Assembly: GCA_963829355.1 (NCBI GenBank)
Contig: CAWHHZ010000014.1
Location: 248,001 to 312,000, forward strand
Direction of reading: 5' to 3'
Length of the DNA: 64,000 nucleotides
DNA from: CAWHHZ01 sp963829355
GTDB lineage: Bacteria; Acidobacteriota; Thermoanaerobaculia; Gp7-AA8; JAHWKK01
The notes below the pieces were generated by a model. The model did not search any database, was not told where the DNA came from, and worked only from the letters and a program-made list of their open reading frames with translations. Each line of letters begins with the position of its first letter. Within the stretch, counting starts at the first letter, position 1. The translations under genes were made by a program, and so were the position numbers. Below, in pieces: positions 54,222 to 62,557 of this stretch.

Positions 54222-55496
54222 TCACAACTGCTCATTGACCATGTACGCCAGCCGGTCCTTCAGTCTGTGAGCGATGCTCCGCTTCTTCCAGTGTTCCAGA
54301 CTCCATTCTGTTGCAGTCTCCGCGTCCGCTTCGAAGATCTCTTCGAGCTGGCGCGCCAGCTCCGCATCCCAGACGACGAGCGAGACCTCGTCATTGATCT
54401 CGAACGAGCGATCATCGAAGTTGGCCGAGCCGACCGACGACCATTCACCATCGATGGTGAAGACCTTCTGATGCAGGAGCGTCTTCTCGTACTCGAGAAC
54501 GCGAACCCCTCCCTCGAGAAGAGCTCCGAAGTGGCGATGGCTCGCATGCGATACGAGCTTTGCGTCAGTCGCCGCGGTCGAGGGAAGCATCACGCGGACA
54601 GCTACGCCTCGCCTGACTGCTTCGAGAAGCGCCTCAATGGCGTCAGGGTCCGGAAGAAAGTACGGGTTCTGAATCGTGATCGATCGCTTTGCGTGCTTGA
54701 TCGCGAAGTAGTGAAGAACTTTGAGCGTCGACGGTGCACCGACGGGAGAGATGTAGACCGCGTGCGCCTTCGCAGAACCGGCGACTGCGCATTCCGGGAA
54801 GAAGGTCTCCCCCCCGAACGCTTCGCCGGTCTCCTCCATCCAGTTGTCGACGAACGCCGATTGCAACTGACGCACGACCGGTCCCTGAACACGTGCTGAG
54901 ATGTCGCGGAAATGCTTCCGGTCCTGCGCGTCTCCGAGCCAGTCGTCGACGAGACAATGACCTCCGATGTACCCGAGGCTACCGTCGATGATGACGAGCT
55001 TCCGGTGCGTACGCTGGTTGAAGTGACCCAGATTCGACGGCACGAACGGGTGGAACTTCTGAACCTTGCAACCTGCTTTGCTCAGCCGGTCCAGATCAGC
55101 GTCGCCGAATTTCCGCCCTCCCGAACCGTCGAGAAGCAGACGAACTTCAACACCGCCTGTCCGCTTCCGTACGAGCAGGTCAGTCAGACGCCGTGTGACC
55201 TCTCCTTCTTTGGCAAGGAACGTCTCGATGTTGATCGACGAGTCCGCCGCCTCGATGTCGTCGAACAAACGATCGAAGAAGTTGCCGTTCTGGACCAGCT
55301 CGATGCTGTTGCCGTCGACGAGCGTCGCGTGGACGAGGCCGGCGAGACTCTGCTCGCGGGTGTCGGCCGCCATCGTGGTGTCCATGAGACGGGGCCGGCG
55401 CCGGCGTTTGAGCGACCAGACGATTACCACAAGCGCAACGATCGCCAGAGCCAGCAGCACCAGGAACCAGATCGGAACGTCGATCGTGGCGCTCAC
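54222..55496 (-). CDS. cls: cardiolipin synthase-like phospholipase D protein
   Basis: The 424-residue protein has one N-terminal membrane segment (about 9-29, WFLVLLALAIVALVVIVW) and two HKD phospholipase D motifs: THRKLVIIDGSLGYIGGH and HQKVFTIDGEWSSVGSANFDDRS. NGNFFDRLFDDIEAADSSI and IQNPYFLPD are also conserved in ClsA/ClsB. It joins two phosphatidylglycerols, or a phosphatidylglycerol and another lipid, to make cardiolipin at the inner membrane. A single N-terminal helix rather than two makes it slightly short for ClsA. Its start overlaps the upstream exonuclease-like gene stop by four bases (ATGA-type coupling), the common Cls/EEP pairing. Confidence 0.9.
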   Translation of the reverse strand: MSATIDVPIWFLVLLALAIVALVVIVWSLKRRRRPRLMDTTMAADTREQSLAGLVHATLVDGNSIELVQNGNFFDRLFDDIEAADSSINIETFLAKEGEVTRRLTDLLVRKRTGGVEVRLLLDGSGGRKFGDADLDRLSKAGCKVQKFHPFVPSNLGHFNQRTHRKLVIIDGSLGYIGGHCLVDDWLGDAQDRKHFRDISARVQGPVVRQLQSAFVDNWMEETGEAFGGETFFPECAVAGSAKAHAVYISPVGAPSTLKVLHYFAIKHAKRSITIQNPYFLPDPDAIEALLEAVRRGVAVRVMLPSTAATDAKLVSHASHRHFGALLEGGVRVLEYEKTLLHQKVFTIDGEWSSVGSANFDDRSFEINDEVSLVVWDAELARQLEEIFEADAETATEWSLEHWKKRSIAHRLKDRLAYMVNEQL

Positions 55497-56227
55497 GAGC
55501 TCGCCCGCACGAGATCGACGACGAGCGGCCAGTGGTCCGAAGGTCCGCTCCGTACGACCCGGCTCTTCACGACGCTCATCTGCGAATCGTGAAGAATGTA
55601 GTCCAGGCGCATGCGCATCAGCGGGAAGGTCGGCTCGCGCGAGGTGTCGCTCCGGCGCAGACCCGTTCGGGTGACGAGCTCCCGAATCTCACGGGATCGC
55701 GGTGGCACGTTGAGATCCCCGGCGAGAATCCGCGGAAGTGAAGAGGCCGGCGAGATCACCTCGGCGATTTGGGCGACTTGTGCGAGCCGGTCGCGCCGTC
55801 GCAACCGCCCCCATGGCGAAAGATGTGTCACGAGCACCTCCAGTGCTGTGCCGTCGAGCCGGACTTCGTTCTGCATGAGCGTGCGCGGTTCGCCGGAGCC
55901 GGGTAGTGGATGAACGGTTGATGAGGTGACTTCGCCCCGGGTGAGAAGAGCGCTGCCATAATCGCCCCCGTCGATCTCGCAACTCCGGCCGAACGCGACC
56001 AGCAGCCCGGTGAGCGAGCTCAACTCCTGCGCCTGATCCATCCCAATCCTCCCCGTCCGGCAATGGACTTCCTGGAGGCATACGATGTCTGGCGCGGCCT
56101 CATTGATCTCCCGGGCGATTCCCTCGAGATGACGAGGATCCCTGACCGCCGCATGCCCCTGAATGTTGTATGTCATCACCCGAACGCTTTCCACGGCTGA
56201 AGCGGCATACAGCGAGATTTGAGCCAT
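55493..56227 (-). CDS. endonuclease/exonuclease/phosphatase (EEP) family hydrolase
   Basis: The 244-residue protein carries the EEP metal-dependent hydrolase motifs: RVMTYNIQGH with the Asn, IVCLQEVHCR with the metal-binding Glu, LEVLVTHLSPWG, RILAGDLNVPP with the Asp and Asn, and the C-terminal SGPSDHWPLVVDL with the catalytic His. Members cut DNA, or dephosphorylate lipids or inositol phosphates. The gene overlaps the cardiolipin synthase gene by four bases, so a lipid-linked role is reasonable inference. The ATG at 56227 precedes a short hydrophobic stretch, but no proper signal peptide is evident. Confidence 0.88.
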   Translation of the reverse strand: MAQISLYAASAVESVRVMTYNIQGHAAVRDPRHLEGIAREINEAAPDIVCLQEVHCRTGRIGMDQAQELSSLTGLLVAFGRSCEIDGGDYGSALLTRGEVTSSTVHPLPGSGEPRTLMQNEVRLDGTALEVLVTHLSPWGRLRRRDRLAQVAQIAEVISPASSLPRILAGDLNVPPRSREIRELVTRTGLRRSDTSREPTFPLMRMRLDYILHDSQMSVVKSRVVRSGPSDHWPLVVDLVRASS

Positions 56228-56328
56228 CCGTGAGGCGAACCGATTGAGACACGCGAATGAAGGGAATCGCCTCGAGGCGACTATCGTTCTTCCGGAAAGA
56301 CACCTACTCCAGGTAGAAAGGTGGAATC

Positions 56329-56586
56329 ATGGCGATCAGCATCAAGGATCGGAAGACGGATGAGTTGGCCAGGCGCCTCGCAGACCAAACCGGCGAATCC
56401 CTTACCGAAGTCGTAAGAAAGGCGCTCGAGGAACGCCTCGAGAGACAGCGTCGAAGCACGGATGAGACCGGGCTGTCCGATCGACTTCTCGAGATTGGTC
56501 GCCGGTGTGCGGCGCAGATGAATGAGCCTTTCCATTCCTCCGATCACGGAGACCTCCTTTACGACGAGTCGGGACTGCCCCGATGA
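56329..56586 (+). CDS. vapB: VapB-family antitoxin
   Basis: The 85-residue protein starts MAISIKDRKTDELARRLADQ and has TGESLTEVVRKALEERLER, the ribbon-helix-helix-type DNA-binding start of the Rv0623/VapB transcription factor family, followed by a C-terminal toxin-neutralising tail ending HSSDHGDLLYDESGLPR. AGGTGGA precedes the ATG. It overlaps by four bases a vapC frame that has lost its middle, so the antitoxin is orphaned. VapB proteins usually autorepress their own promoter; the 100-base divergent gap upstream would hold it. Confidence 0.87.
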   Translation: MAISIKDRKTDELARRLADQTGESLTEVVRKALEERLERQRRSTDETGLSDRLLEIGRRCAAQMNEPFHSSDHGDLLYDESGLPR

Positions 56587-56738
56587 TCGTCGACAGCTCG
56601 GCCATCCTGGCCATCCTGTTCGCAGAATCTTTGCTCCCGCCATTGAAGCCGCGCCTGTACGGAGGGTTTCCGCGGCAAACGTTCAAGGGCGAAGATTTCT
56701 CCAGAACCGACGTCGGCATCGCGCTGCCGGCGTTATGA
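56583..56738 (+). pseudogene. vapC: vapC remnant: PIN-domain toxin with internal deletion
   Basis: The 51-residue frame begins MIVDSSAILAILFAE, the N-terminal strand and first acidic residue of VapC PIN-domain ribonucleases, and ends FKGEDFSRTDVGIALPAL, their typical C-terminus with GxDFxxTD. Between them the second piece APVRRVSAANV is in another frame, so at least one frameshift and a deletion of about 70-80 residues have removed the central acidic residues (a normal VapC is about 130). It cannot be active. Its ATG overlaps the vapB stop (ATGA), preserving the original operon join. Confidence 0.78.
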
Positions 56739-56766
56739 TCGTCTCCTCAGTTCTGGAGACAACGCT

Positions 56767-58371
56767 TTGATTCGAATCTCTCAATTACGCCTTCCTCTCG
56801 ATCACGGCGACGATGCACTCGAGGCCGCGGTTCGACGCCGGCTCCGACTCGCTGCCGATGCCCCGCTCGAGCTCACCGTGTTCAGGCGGAGCCATGACGC
56901 ACGTAAGAAGCGGGCGATCGTCCTCGTCTACACGGTAGACGTCCGGACGCAGGACGATGCTGCGATCCTCGACCGGATGAAGAATGATCCCGAGGTGTCG
57001 GAGACGCCCGACACGAGCTATCGCTTCGTGGCGAATGCTTCGGGGCGGACGATCGAGCCACGGCCGGTGGTGATCGGGATGGGCCCATGTGGTCTTTTCG
57101 CCGCGCTCGTTCTTGCGCAGATGGGGCTGCGACCGATCGTGCTCGAGCGCGGAAAGAAGGTCCGCGAACGTACCGTCGACACATTCGGATTCTGGCGTAC
57201 CGGCGATCTCGATCCGGAGTCGAATGTCCAGTTCGGCGAAGGCGGTGCCGGAACGTTCTCTGACGGGAAGCTCTACAGCCAGGTGAGCGATCCCCGTCAT
57301 CTCGGTCGTAAGGTCCTTACCGAATTCATCGAGGCCGGCGCGCCGAACGAGATCCTCTGGTCGAGCAAGCCCCACATCGGAACTTTCCGACTCGTGAAGA
57401 TGGTCGAGACCATGCGCGCGAAGATCGAGGCCCTCGGCGGTGAGATGCGGTTCGGCGCCCGCGTCACTGCGCTCCATCTCGAGGAGGGCCGCCTGCGCGG
57501 CGTCCTTCTCGCCAGTGGGGAGCAGATCCGCGCCGACCAGGTCGTCCTTGCGGTCGGCCACAGTGCACGAGACACCTTCCAGATGCTCCACTCTTCCGGG
57601 GTTCGAATCGAGCCGAAGCCGTTCTCGATCGGGTTCCGCATCGAGCACCCGCAGAGTCTGATCGATCGCAGCCGCTTCGGCGAGGCAGCTGGCCACCCGA
57701 GACTCGGCGCTGCCGATTACAAGCTCGCGCATCACTGCAGCAATGGCCGCTCGGTCTACAGTTTCTGCATGTGCCCGGGCGGCACGGTCGTCGCGGCCGC
57801 TTCCGAGCCTGGGCGCGTCGTCACCAACGGCATGAGCCAGTACGCCAGAACCGAACGCAACGCGAATGCCGGGATCGTCGTCGGCATCACGCCGACGGAC
57901 TACCCCGGAGATCCGCTTGCGGGCATATCGTTTCAGAGAACGTGGGAGGAGACTGCATTCGCATTGGGTGGCAGCGACTACCGCGCCCCGGTGCAGCGTG
58001 TCGAGGATTTTCTCCTCCGACGCCCGTCATCGGGCCTGGGCGAGGTCATCCCCTCCTACACTCCCGGCGTGACCCCCACAGATCTCGACTCGGCACTCCC
58101 CGACTGGGCAATCGCAGCCATCCGTGAGGCGATTCCGGCGTTCGATCGAAAGCTTCGCGGCTTTGCGATGGCCGACGCAGTCCTCACGGGGGTCGAGACG
58201 CGAACGTCTTCCCCCATCCGAATCCCGCGCCACGCCGAGTCGCTGCAGAGCGTCAGCACTCCCGGTCTGTTCCCCGCTGGCGAAGGCGCCGGCTTTGCCG
58301 GAGGCATCCTCTCCTCGGCGATCGACGGCATCCGCATCGCCGAGGCGGTCGCGGTCGATATGTTGAGATGA
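56767..58371 (+). CDS. FAD-dependent dehydrogenase (COG2509-like)
   Basis: The 534-residue protein has an N-terminal 90-residue segment (ISQLRLPLDHGDDALEAAV, typical of this family), then an FAD dinucleotide fold VVIGMGPCGLFAALVLAQM with VLERGKKVRERTVDTF. It also has NVQFGEGGAGTFSDGKLYSQ, FMVEHP-like GFRIEHPQSLID, FCMCPGGTVVAA and LFPAGEGAGFAGGILSSAIDG at the C-terminal FAD contact. The family is widespread and its substrate is unknown. The start is a TTG at 56767 with CTGGAG about nine bases upstream. It is in the same direction as vapB and is followed by a small membrane protein gene. Confidence 0.85.
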   Translation: MIRISQLRLPLDHGDDALEAAVRRRLRLAADAPLELTVFRRSHDARKKRAIVLVYTVDVRTQDDAAILDRMKNDPEVSETPDTSYRFVANASGRTIEPRPVVIGMGPCGLFAALVLAQMGLRPIVLERGKKVRERTVDTFGFWRTGDLDPESNVQFGEGGAGTFSDGKLYSQVSDPRHLGRKVLTEFIEAGAPNEILWSSKPHIGTFRLVKMVETMRAKIEALGGEMRFGARVTALHLEEGRLRGVLLASGEQIRADQVVLAVGHSARDTFQMLHSSGVRIEPKPFSIGFRIEHPQSLIDRSRFGEAAGHPRLGAADYKLAHHCSNGRSVYSFCMCPGGTVVAAASEPGRVVTNGMSQYARTERNANAGIVVGITPTDYPGDPLAGISFQRTWEETAFALGGSDYRAPVQRVEDFLLRRPSSGLGEVIPSYTPGVTPTDLDSALPDWAIAAIREAIPAFDRKLRGFAMADAVLTGVETRTSSPIRIPRHAESLQSVSTPGLFPAGEGAGFAGGILSSAIDGIRIAEAVAVDMLR

Positions 58372-58473
58372 GTGCCGCGCGCCCGGTCCAATTCGATGTC
58401 GCCTCACGTCGTGGCACATGGGTGGCAATGGTCGGGTGACAAGAGCCCGCAAGGCTTTGAAAGGTGACTCCAG

Positions 58474-58746
58474 ATGAATCTGATCGATCTCCTGATCATG
58501 TTGCTCATTGCCGGAATCTGCGGCTCCATTGGACAGGCCATTACGGGATACTCCCGTGGCGGCTGTCTCGCTTCGATCGCTGTAGGATTCATCGGCGCAC
58601 TTCTCGGCGGATTCCTCGCGAGAAATCTCGGTCTGCCGGAGTTGTTCGTCGTCAGGGGATTCCCGATCATCTGGTCGATCATCGGCGCAGCTCTGTTCGT
58701 TGCGCTCATCGCATTGGTCAGCGGCGGACGAAGACGGCGCGGCTGA
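58474..58746 (+). CDS. GlsB/YeaQ/YmgE-family small membrane stress protein
   Basis: The 90-residue protein has three hydrophobic helices with glycine-rich turns (LIMLLIAGICGSIGQAITG, SIAVGFIGALLGGFLARNLG, SIIGAALFVALIALVSGG) and a basic tail RRRRG. This is the transglycosylase-associated (GlsB/YeaQ) pattern seen in general-stress membrane proteins. GAAAGGTGA before the ATG at 58474 serves as ribosome site. Probably inner-membrane; biochemical role unknown. Confidence 0.82.
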   Translation: MNLIDLLIMLLIAGICGSIGQAITGYSRGGCLASIAVGFIGALLGGFLARNLGLPELFVVRGFPIIWSIIGAALFVALIALVSGGRRRRG

Positions 58747-58826
58747 CGCGAGCAAGCCCGGTACGCACGCGCATATCAGCCGCACTAATAAACCTCTTCG
58801 TAAATGACTGGAAACACCGAGGGACT

Positions 58827-59033
58827 GTCATCCTGAGCGAAGCGAAGGATCGCGTACGTCCTGACTCTAGCCGAACTTCGGGCCGGTAGGCTCCACGAGA
58901 TCCTTCGACCGTCCCTTCGGCTTCGCTCAGGGCAGGCCTACTCCCGCTTCGCGGGATCCGGCGGCTCAGGATGACAACTTCATTTCACTCCACTGGCGAA
59001 GCGAAGCGGCGTCATTCCCCCGCTCAGGATGAC
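58827..59033. repeat. REP-like long repeat, unit 8, with tail module
   Basis: Arms GTCATCCTGAGCGAAGCGAAGG and GGCGGCTCAGGATGAC (to about 58976), then the tail module with CACTGGCGAAGCGAAGCGG and CCCGCTCAGGATGACG to 59033. It contains CGGCTTCGCTCAGGGCAGGCC, the piece that recurs inside MITE copy 2. It separates the convergent GlsB and MerR-TPR genes; 58747-58826 holds nothing I recognise. Confidence 0.85.
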
Positions 59034-59040
59034 GGCTCTC

Positions 59041-59865
59041 TCAGCCGACGAGTGACTTGAACTGCTTCAGATGGCGAAACGCCTCGGCCTTCTCCCCCAG
59101 CTTCTCGTAGAGCTGAGCGATGTTGTAGTGGGCGTCGGCGAACGAGTCATCGATCTCGAGGGCCTTGCCGTACGCGAGCACGGCGTCTCTCACTCGCCCT
59201 GCATCCTCGAGGACGACACCTAGATTGTAGGCCGCCACCGCGGATGAGGACTCGCCACGCAGCGCCTCGCGATAGTGGCTTTCGGCGTCCGCGAGTCGTC
59301 CCTTTTCGTGCAGGAGCCTTCCGAGGTTGATGTGAGCGTCGGCGTGGAGGGGGTGGAGCTGGATTGCTCGCTCATACGCTTCGATCGCATCATCAGGCGA
59401 TCCGATCTCGACCTCGCAGCCCAGCTCGTACCACTCCTCCGCGTTCATGAGAGCTTCGCGGGTCTTTGCGCTCTCGGCAGCTCGTCGTGCCATCGGTGCC
59501 ACTCGGGCCGCGAGATCCGCGACTGAGAAATCGAAGACATACTGGCCCGACTCGGGAGTCCATGCTCGTCCGCCATCCTGAACGACGACTCGATCCCCCT
59601 CAGCGGCGATCCGCACAGCCGTGAGTGGACGCCCCGCGGGAAGTTGTTCCCGGAGCCGCTCGAGTGAGCGCCGGATGCGCCGGACGGGAATCTCGGCGTC
59701 CATCAATTCCACGGCGGCCCGCAGCAGTACGAGATCCTGGAATGAGAAGAGATACTCGCCGCGTGGGCCCCGGCGCGGCTCGACGTACCCGCTCTTTGCG
59801 TGAGATCGGATCTGCTGTTCGGTCAGGCCGAGGATCGTCGCGATCTCTCTGGTGGTGTAGTCCAT
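59041..59865 (-). CDS. MerR-type regulator fused to TPR repeats
   Basis: The 274-residue protein has an N-terminal MerR-like winged helix (YTTREIATILGLTEQQIRSH, GEYLFSFQDLVLLRAAVEL) followed by a linker and about four TPR units (EWYELGCEVEIGSPDDAIE, ALHPLHADAHINLGRLL, AVAAYNLGVVLEDAGRVRD, DSFADAHYNIAQLYEKLGE). It lacks the cysteines of metal-sensing MerR proteins. The TPR part probably binds a protein partner that controls DNA binding, an unusual arrangement. The gene is the last of the qor, sugar dehydrogenase, MerR-TPR run, beginning four bases after the dehydrogenase stop. Confidence 0.82.
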   Translation of the reverse strand: MDYTTREIATILGLTEQQIRSHAKSGYVEPRRGPRGEYLFSFQDLVLLRAAVELMDAEIPVRRIRRSLERLREQLPAGRPLTAVRIAAEGDRVVVQDGGRAWTPESGQYVFDFSVADLAARVAPMARRAAESAKTREALMNAEEWYELGCEVEIGSPDDAIEAYERAIQLHPLHADAHINLGRLLHEKGRLADAESHYREALRGESSSAVAAYNLGVVLEDAGRVRDAVLAYGKALEIDDSFADAHYNIAQLYEKLGEKAEAFRHLKQFKSLVG

Positions 59866-59868
59866 CTG

Positions 59869-61026
59869 TCAGGGTCGTCTGGTTACCCGCCTTCTGTGGG
59901 TCACCCGCTCCAGACTATAGATCACTCCCGCGCCGTAGTCTGCGATGTACAGCTCTCCCGAGGCATCCTCTCCAAAGGCTGTGACCAGCATCGACGTCCG
60001 AAAGAGAATGGTTCTAGTCCACTCTCCCGCCATCTCGTCCGCACGCCACACGATCCCGCTGCAGAAGTCACCGTACACGTACGCGCCCTTCAGAGAGGGA
60101 ATTCTCTCGCCCCGATACCGGAATCCCGCGGTGACCGAGCAGCCGAGGCTGTGGTCGTACTCGATAATCGGCAGTGTGAGGCCTGCGGTGTTGCAACCGA
60201 TGCCGGGATTGAAGCAGTGGACGCCCTCCATGATTCGCCAGCCGTAGTTTTTTCCGCCCTCCCCCGGCCGTTCCATATCGATCTCTTCCCAATCCCCCTG
60301 ACCGACATCGCCGACGAAGAGGTCGGAGGTGAGACGATCGAAACTGAACCGCCACGGATTTCTCCACCCGTACGACCAGATCTCCTGACGCGCACCCGCC
60401 TGCCCCGCGAATGGATTGTCGGGCGGGATCGTGTATGGAAGATGCGCGACGTCGATCCGCAGCATCTTTCCGAGCAGCGTGTCGAGCGACTGAGCGTTGT
60501 TCATCGGGTCGCCGCCACTTCCACCATCCCCCATCCCGATCCACAGCATCCCGTCGGGACCGAATCGAAGCTGACCGCCGTTGTGGTTCGAGAACGGTTG
60601 CGTGATCGACAGAACGATCTCACCGGAGTCGGGATCTGCTCGGTCCGGGGAATCGTCGGAGACGGAGAACCGCTCGATGACGGTATGGCCGCCGCCGCTC
60701 GCGGTGTAGTTGACGAAGAAGGTTCCGGTCTCCGCGTAATCCGGGGGAAACGCGAGGCCCAGAAGCCCTTGCTCACCGCAGCAACTGACGCGTGCAGTCA
60801 AGTCGAGGAAGGGTTCGGACAGCAGACGGCCCCCCTTGAAGACTCTGATCCGTCCCTCCTGTTCGATGATGAAGAGACGCGCATCCCCGGCGTGAGTGAT
60901 CTCGACCGGCTTGTCGAGACCCGCCGCGAGTGGAAGGAGAACGATCTCGTCCGTATCGGCCGACTGGGCGGCAATTGGAAGAGCCGAGACCACCAGGACG
61001 ACGACGAGCAGAAGATGTCTGATCAT
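59869..61026 (-). CDS. PQQ-dependent sugar dehydrogenase-like (glucose/sorbosone dehydrogenase family)
   Basis: The 385-residue protein has a signal peptide (HLLLVVVLVVSALPIAA) and a six-bladed propeller of the soluble glucose dehydrogenase/Hhip type. Signatures are DKPVEITHAGDARLFIIEQEG, EQGLLGLAFPPDYAETG, GGQLRFGPDGMLWIGMGDG, YGWRNPWRFSFDR and VGDVGQGDWEEID. It likely oxidises sugars or aldoses in the periplasm, using PQQ if available; no pqq synthesis genes are in the window. Its ATG overlaps the qor stop (four bases) and the MerR-TPR gene follows three bases after its stop. Confidence 0.88.
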   Translation of the reverse strand: MIRHLLLVVVLVVSALPIAAQSADTDEIVLLPLAAGLDKPVEITHAGDARLFIIEQEGRIRVFKGGRLLSEPFLDLTARVSCCGEQGLLGLAFPPDYAETGTFFVNYTASGGGHTVIERFSVSDDSPDRADPDSGEIVLSITQPFSNHNGGQLRFGPDGMLWIGMGDGGSGGDPMNNAQSLDTLLGKMLRIDVAHLPYTIPPDNPFAGQAGARQEIWSYGWRNPWRFSFDRLTSDLFVGDVGQGDWEEIDMERPGEGGKNYGWRIMEGVHCFNPGIGCNTAGLTLPIIEYDHSLGCSVTAGFRYRGERIPSLKGAYVYGDFCSGIVWRADEMAGEWTRTILFRTSMLVTAFGEDASGELYIADYGAGVIYSLERVTHRRRVTRRP

Positions 61027-61988
61027 GGGCAGAGAAGTATCTTTCCGGAGCTCTGTCGCGACTCGATCCGACGGTGCGCGTCCGCTGCCTTCTCGAGCGG
61101 AAACGTGCTGTCGATCCGCACGTCGAGCTTCTGGTTGTCGATCCAGTTGACGAGGTCGTTCGCCCGCCTCGCCAGCTCATTGCGGTTCTGGGTGTAATCG
61201 CCGAGTTTTGGACGCGTGAGATTCAGGGATTTCTTCGAAAGGCGTCTGATGTCGAACGGAGGAACGGGTCCGCTCGACTGACCGAACGACACCATCGTTC
61301 CTCGAGGCCGCAAGCACTCGAGGCTCTTGTCGAACGTCGTCTGACCTACCGAGTCGTAAACGACGTCCACCCCTTCCCCATCGGTCATCTCCATGACGGC
61401 ATCGAGAAAGTCGTCACTTGTGTACTCGATCATCTCGTCCGCGCCCGCGGCCCTCGCCCGCTCGACCTTCTCCGCGCTGCCGGCGGTGCCGATCACCCGG
61501 GCTCCCTTCATCTTCGCCATCTGCACGAGCAGAAGCCCGACACCTCCCGCCGCGGCATGCGCGAGGATCGTGTCGCCACTGTCGATCGATACCGTGTCGT
61601 GAACGAGATAGTGCGCCGTCATACCCTGGAGCATGACGGCCGCGGCGAGCTCGAACGAAAAGTGATCGGGGATCTTCACGAGCTGCGCCGCCGGCATCAC
61701 CCGATACTGCGCATACGATCCGGTGACTGACGCATAGGCGACGCGATCACCGACCTTCAGATCGTCGACACCGTCCCCCACCGCATGCACGAATCCCGCG
61801 GCTTCCTGTCCCGGGATGAATGGAAGGTCGAGCGGATAAAGCCCGGTACGATGATACGTATCGATGTAATTCACTCCAGCGGCGCGGATTTCGACCCTCA
61901 CCTGTCCGAGTGTCGGCTCGGGAACCTCCACGTCGGCCAGCTCGAGTACCTCGGGGCCGCCATATTCTTTCACTTGTATCGCTTTCAT
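61023..61988 (-). CDS. qor: NADPH:quinone oxidoreductase (zinc-independent MDR family)
   Basis: The 321-residue medium-chain dehydrogenase/reductase has RAAGVNYIDTYHRTGLYPLD and FIPGQEAAGFVHAVG in the catalytic part and the NADPH site ILAHAAAGGVGLLLVQMAK, without the zinc-binding cysteines. It reduces quinones by one electron to semiquinones or acts on enones. GAGGAG is just before the ATG at 61988. Head of the three-gene operon that includes the sugar dehydrogenase and the MerR-TPR regulator, divergent from the OsmC gene by about 118 bases. Confidence 0.92.
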   Translation of the reverse strand: MKAIQVKEYGGPEVLELADVEVPEPTLGQVRVEIRAAGVNYIDTYHRTGLYPLDLPFIPGQEAAGFVHAVGDGVDDLKVGDRVAYASVTGSYAQYRVMPAAQLVKIPDHFSFELAAAVMLQGMTAHYLVHDTVSIDSGDTILAHAAAGGVGLLLVQMAKMKGARVIGTAGSAEKVERARAAGADEMIEYTSDDFLDAVMEMTDGEGVDVVYDSVGQTTFDKSLECLRPRGTMVSFGQSSGPVPPFDIRRLSKKSLNLTRPKLGDYTQNRNELARRANDLVNWIDNQKLDVRIDSTFPLEKAADAHRRIESRQSSGKILLCP

Positions 61989-62106
61989 TCTCTCCTCAAT
62001 CGTGATTTCTTAAAGTCGTACGGAGATGATGCGGAGATCGTTCCTGTTATACGAAGTCTATCAATCAGAAGACGGCACAGGGACGAGGACGGAAGGAGAG
62101 CAAGCG

Positions 62107-62529
62107 ATGTCAGGAGCAGTGGTTGTGAGAACCGGCAGATCATTCTTGAGCCAGGTGGAGGCGGGACATCACGAGCTCGTCGCGGACGAACCGGAGCGCG
62201 TGGGAGGAACGGACAGGGGTCCGAGCCCGTACGACTTTCTCGCGACTGCGCTCGGGACCTGTAAATCGATGACGATGAGAATGTATGCGGACCGGAAGAA
62301 GTGGCCGCTCGAGAGCATCGAGGTGATCGTTTCGCACGGTCGCGAGCACGCGGAGGATTGCGTCGATTGCGACGACGCCAACAAGTTCATTCACCGGTTC
62401 GTCGTGAGCATCGCCCTCCATGGTGACCTCGACGACGAGCAGCGCCTGAGAATTCTCGAAATCGCGTCCAGATGCCCCGTCGCACGAACGCTGTCAAACA
62501 AGATCGAGATCGTCGACGAGCTGCGATAG
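62107..62529 (+). CDS. OsmC-family protein
   Basis: The 140-residue protein shows VVRTGRSFLSQVEAGHHEL, then GPSPYDFLATALGTCKSMTM with the conserved catalytic cysteine, VSHGREHAEDCVDC, FVVSIALHGDLDDEQRLRIL and SRCPVARTL with the second cysteine, so the Cys pair of OsmC/Ohr peroxidases is intact. They reduce organic hydroperoxides. The ATG at 62107 follows GGAAGGAGAG; a longer frame from 62026 is rejected. It is divergent from qor, so both may respond to oxidative stress, which is inference. Confidence 0.9.
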   Translation: MSGAVVVRTGRSFLSQVEAGHHELVADEPERVGGTDRGPSPYDFLATALGTCKSMTMRMYADRKKWPLESIEVIVSHGREHAEDCVDCDDANKFIHRFVVSIALHGDLDDEQRLRILEIASRCPVARTLSNKIEIVDELR

Positions 62530-62557
62530 GGGTACCGTACCGGCGCGTGAAAACAAT

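Noticed and set aside
59800..61197. 465-codon plus-strand frame opposite the sugar dehydrogenase
   Set aside because: No signal or motif; spans three minus-strand genes' coding sequence.
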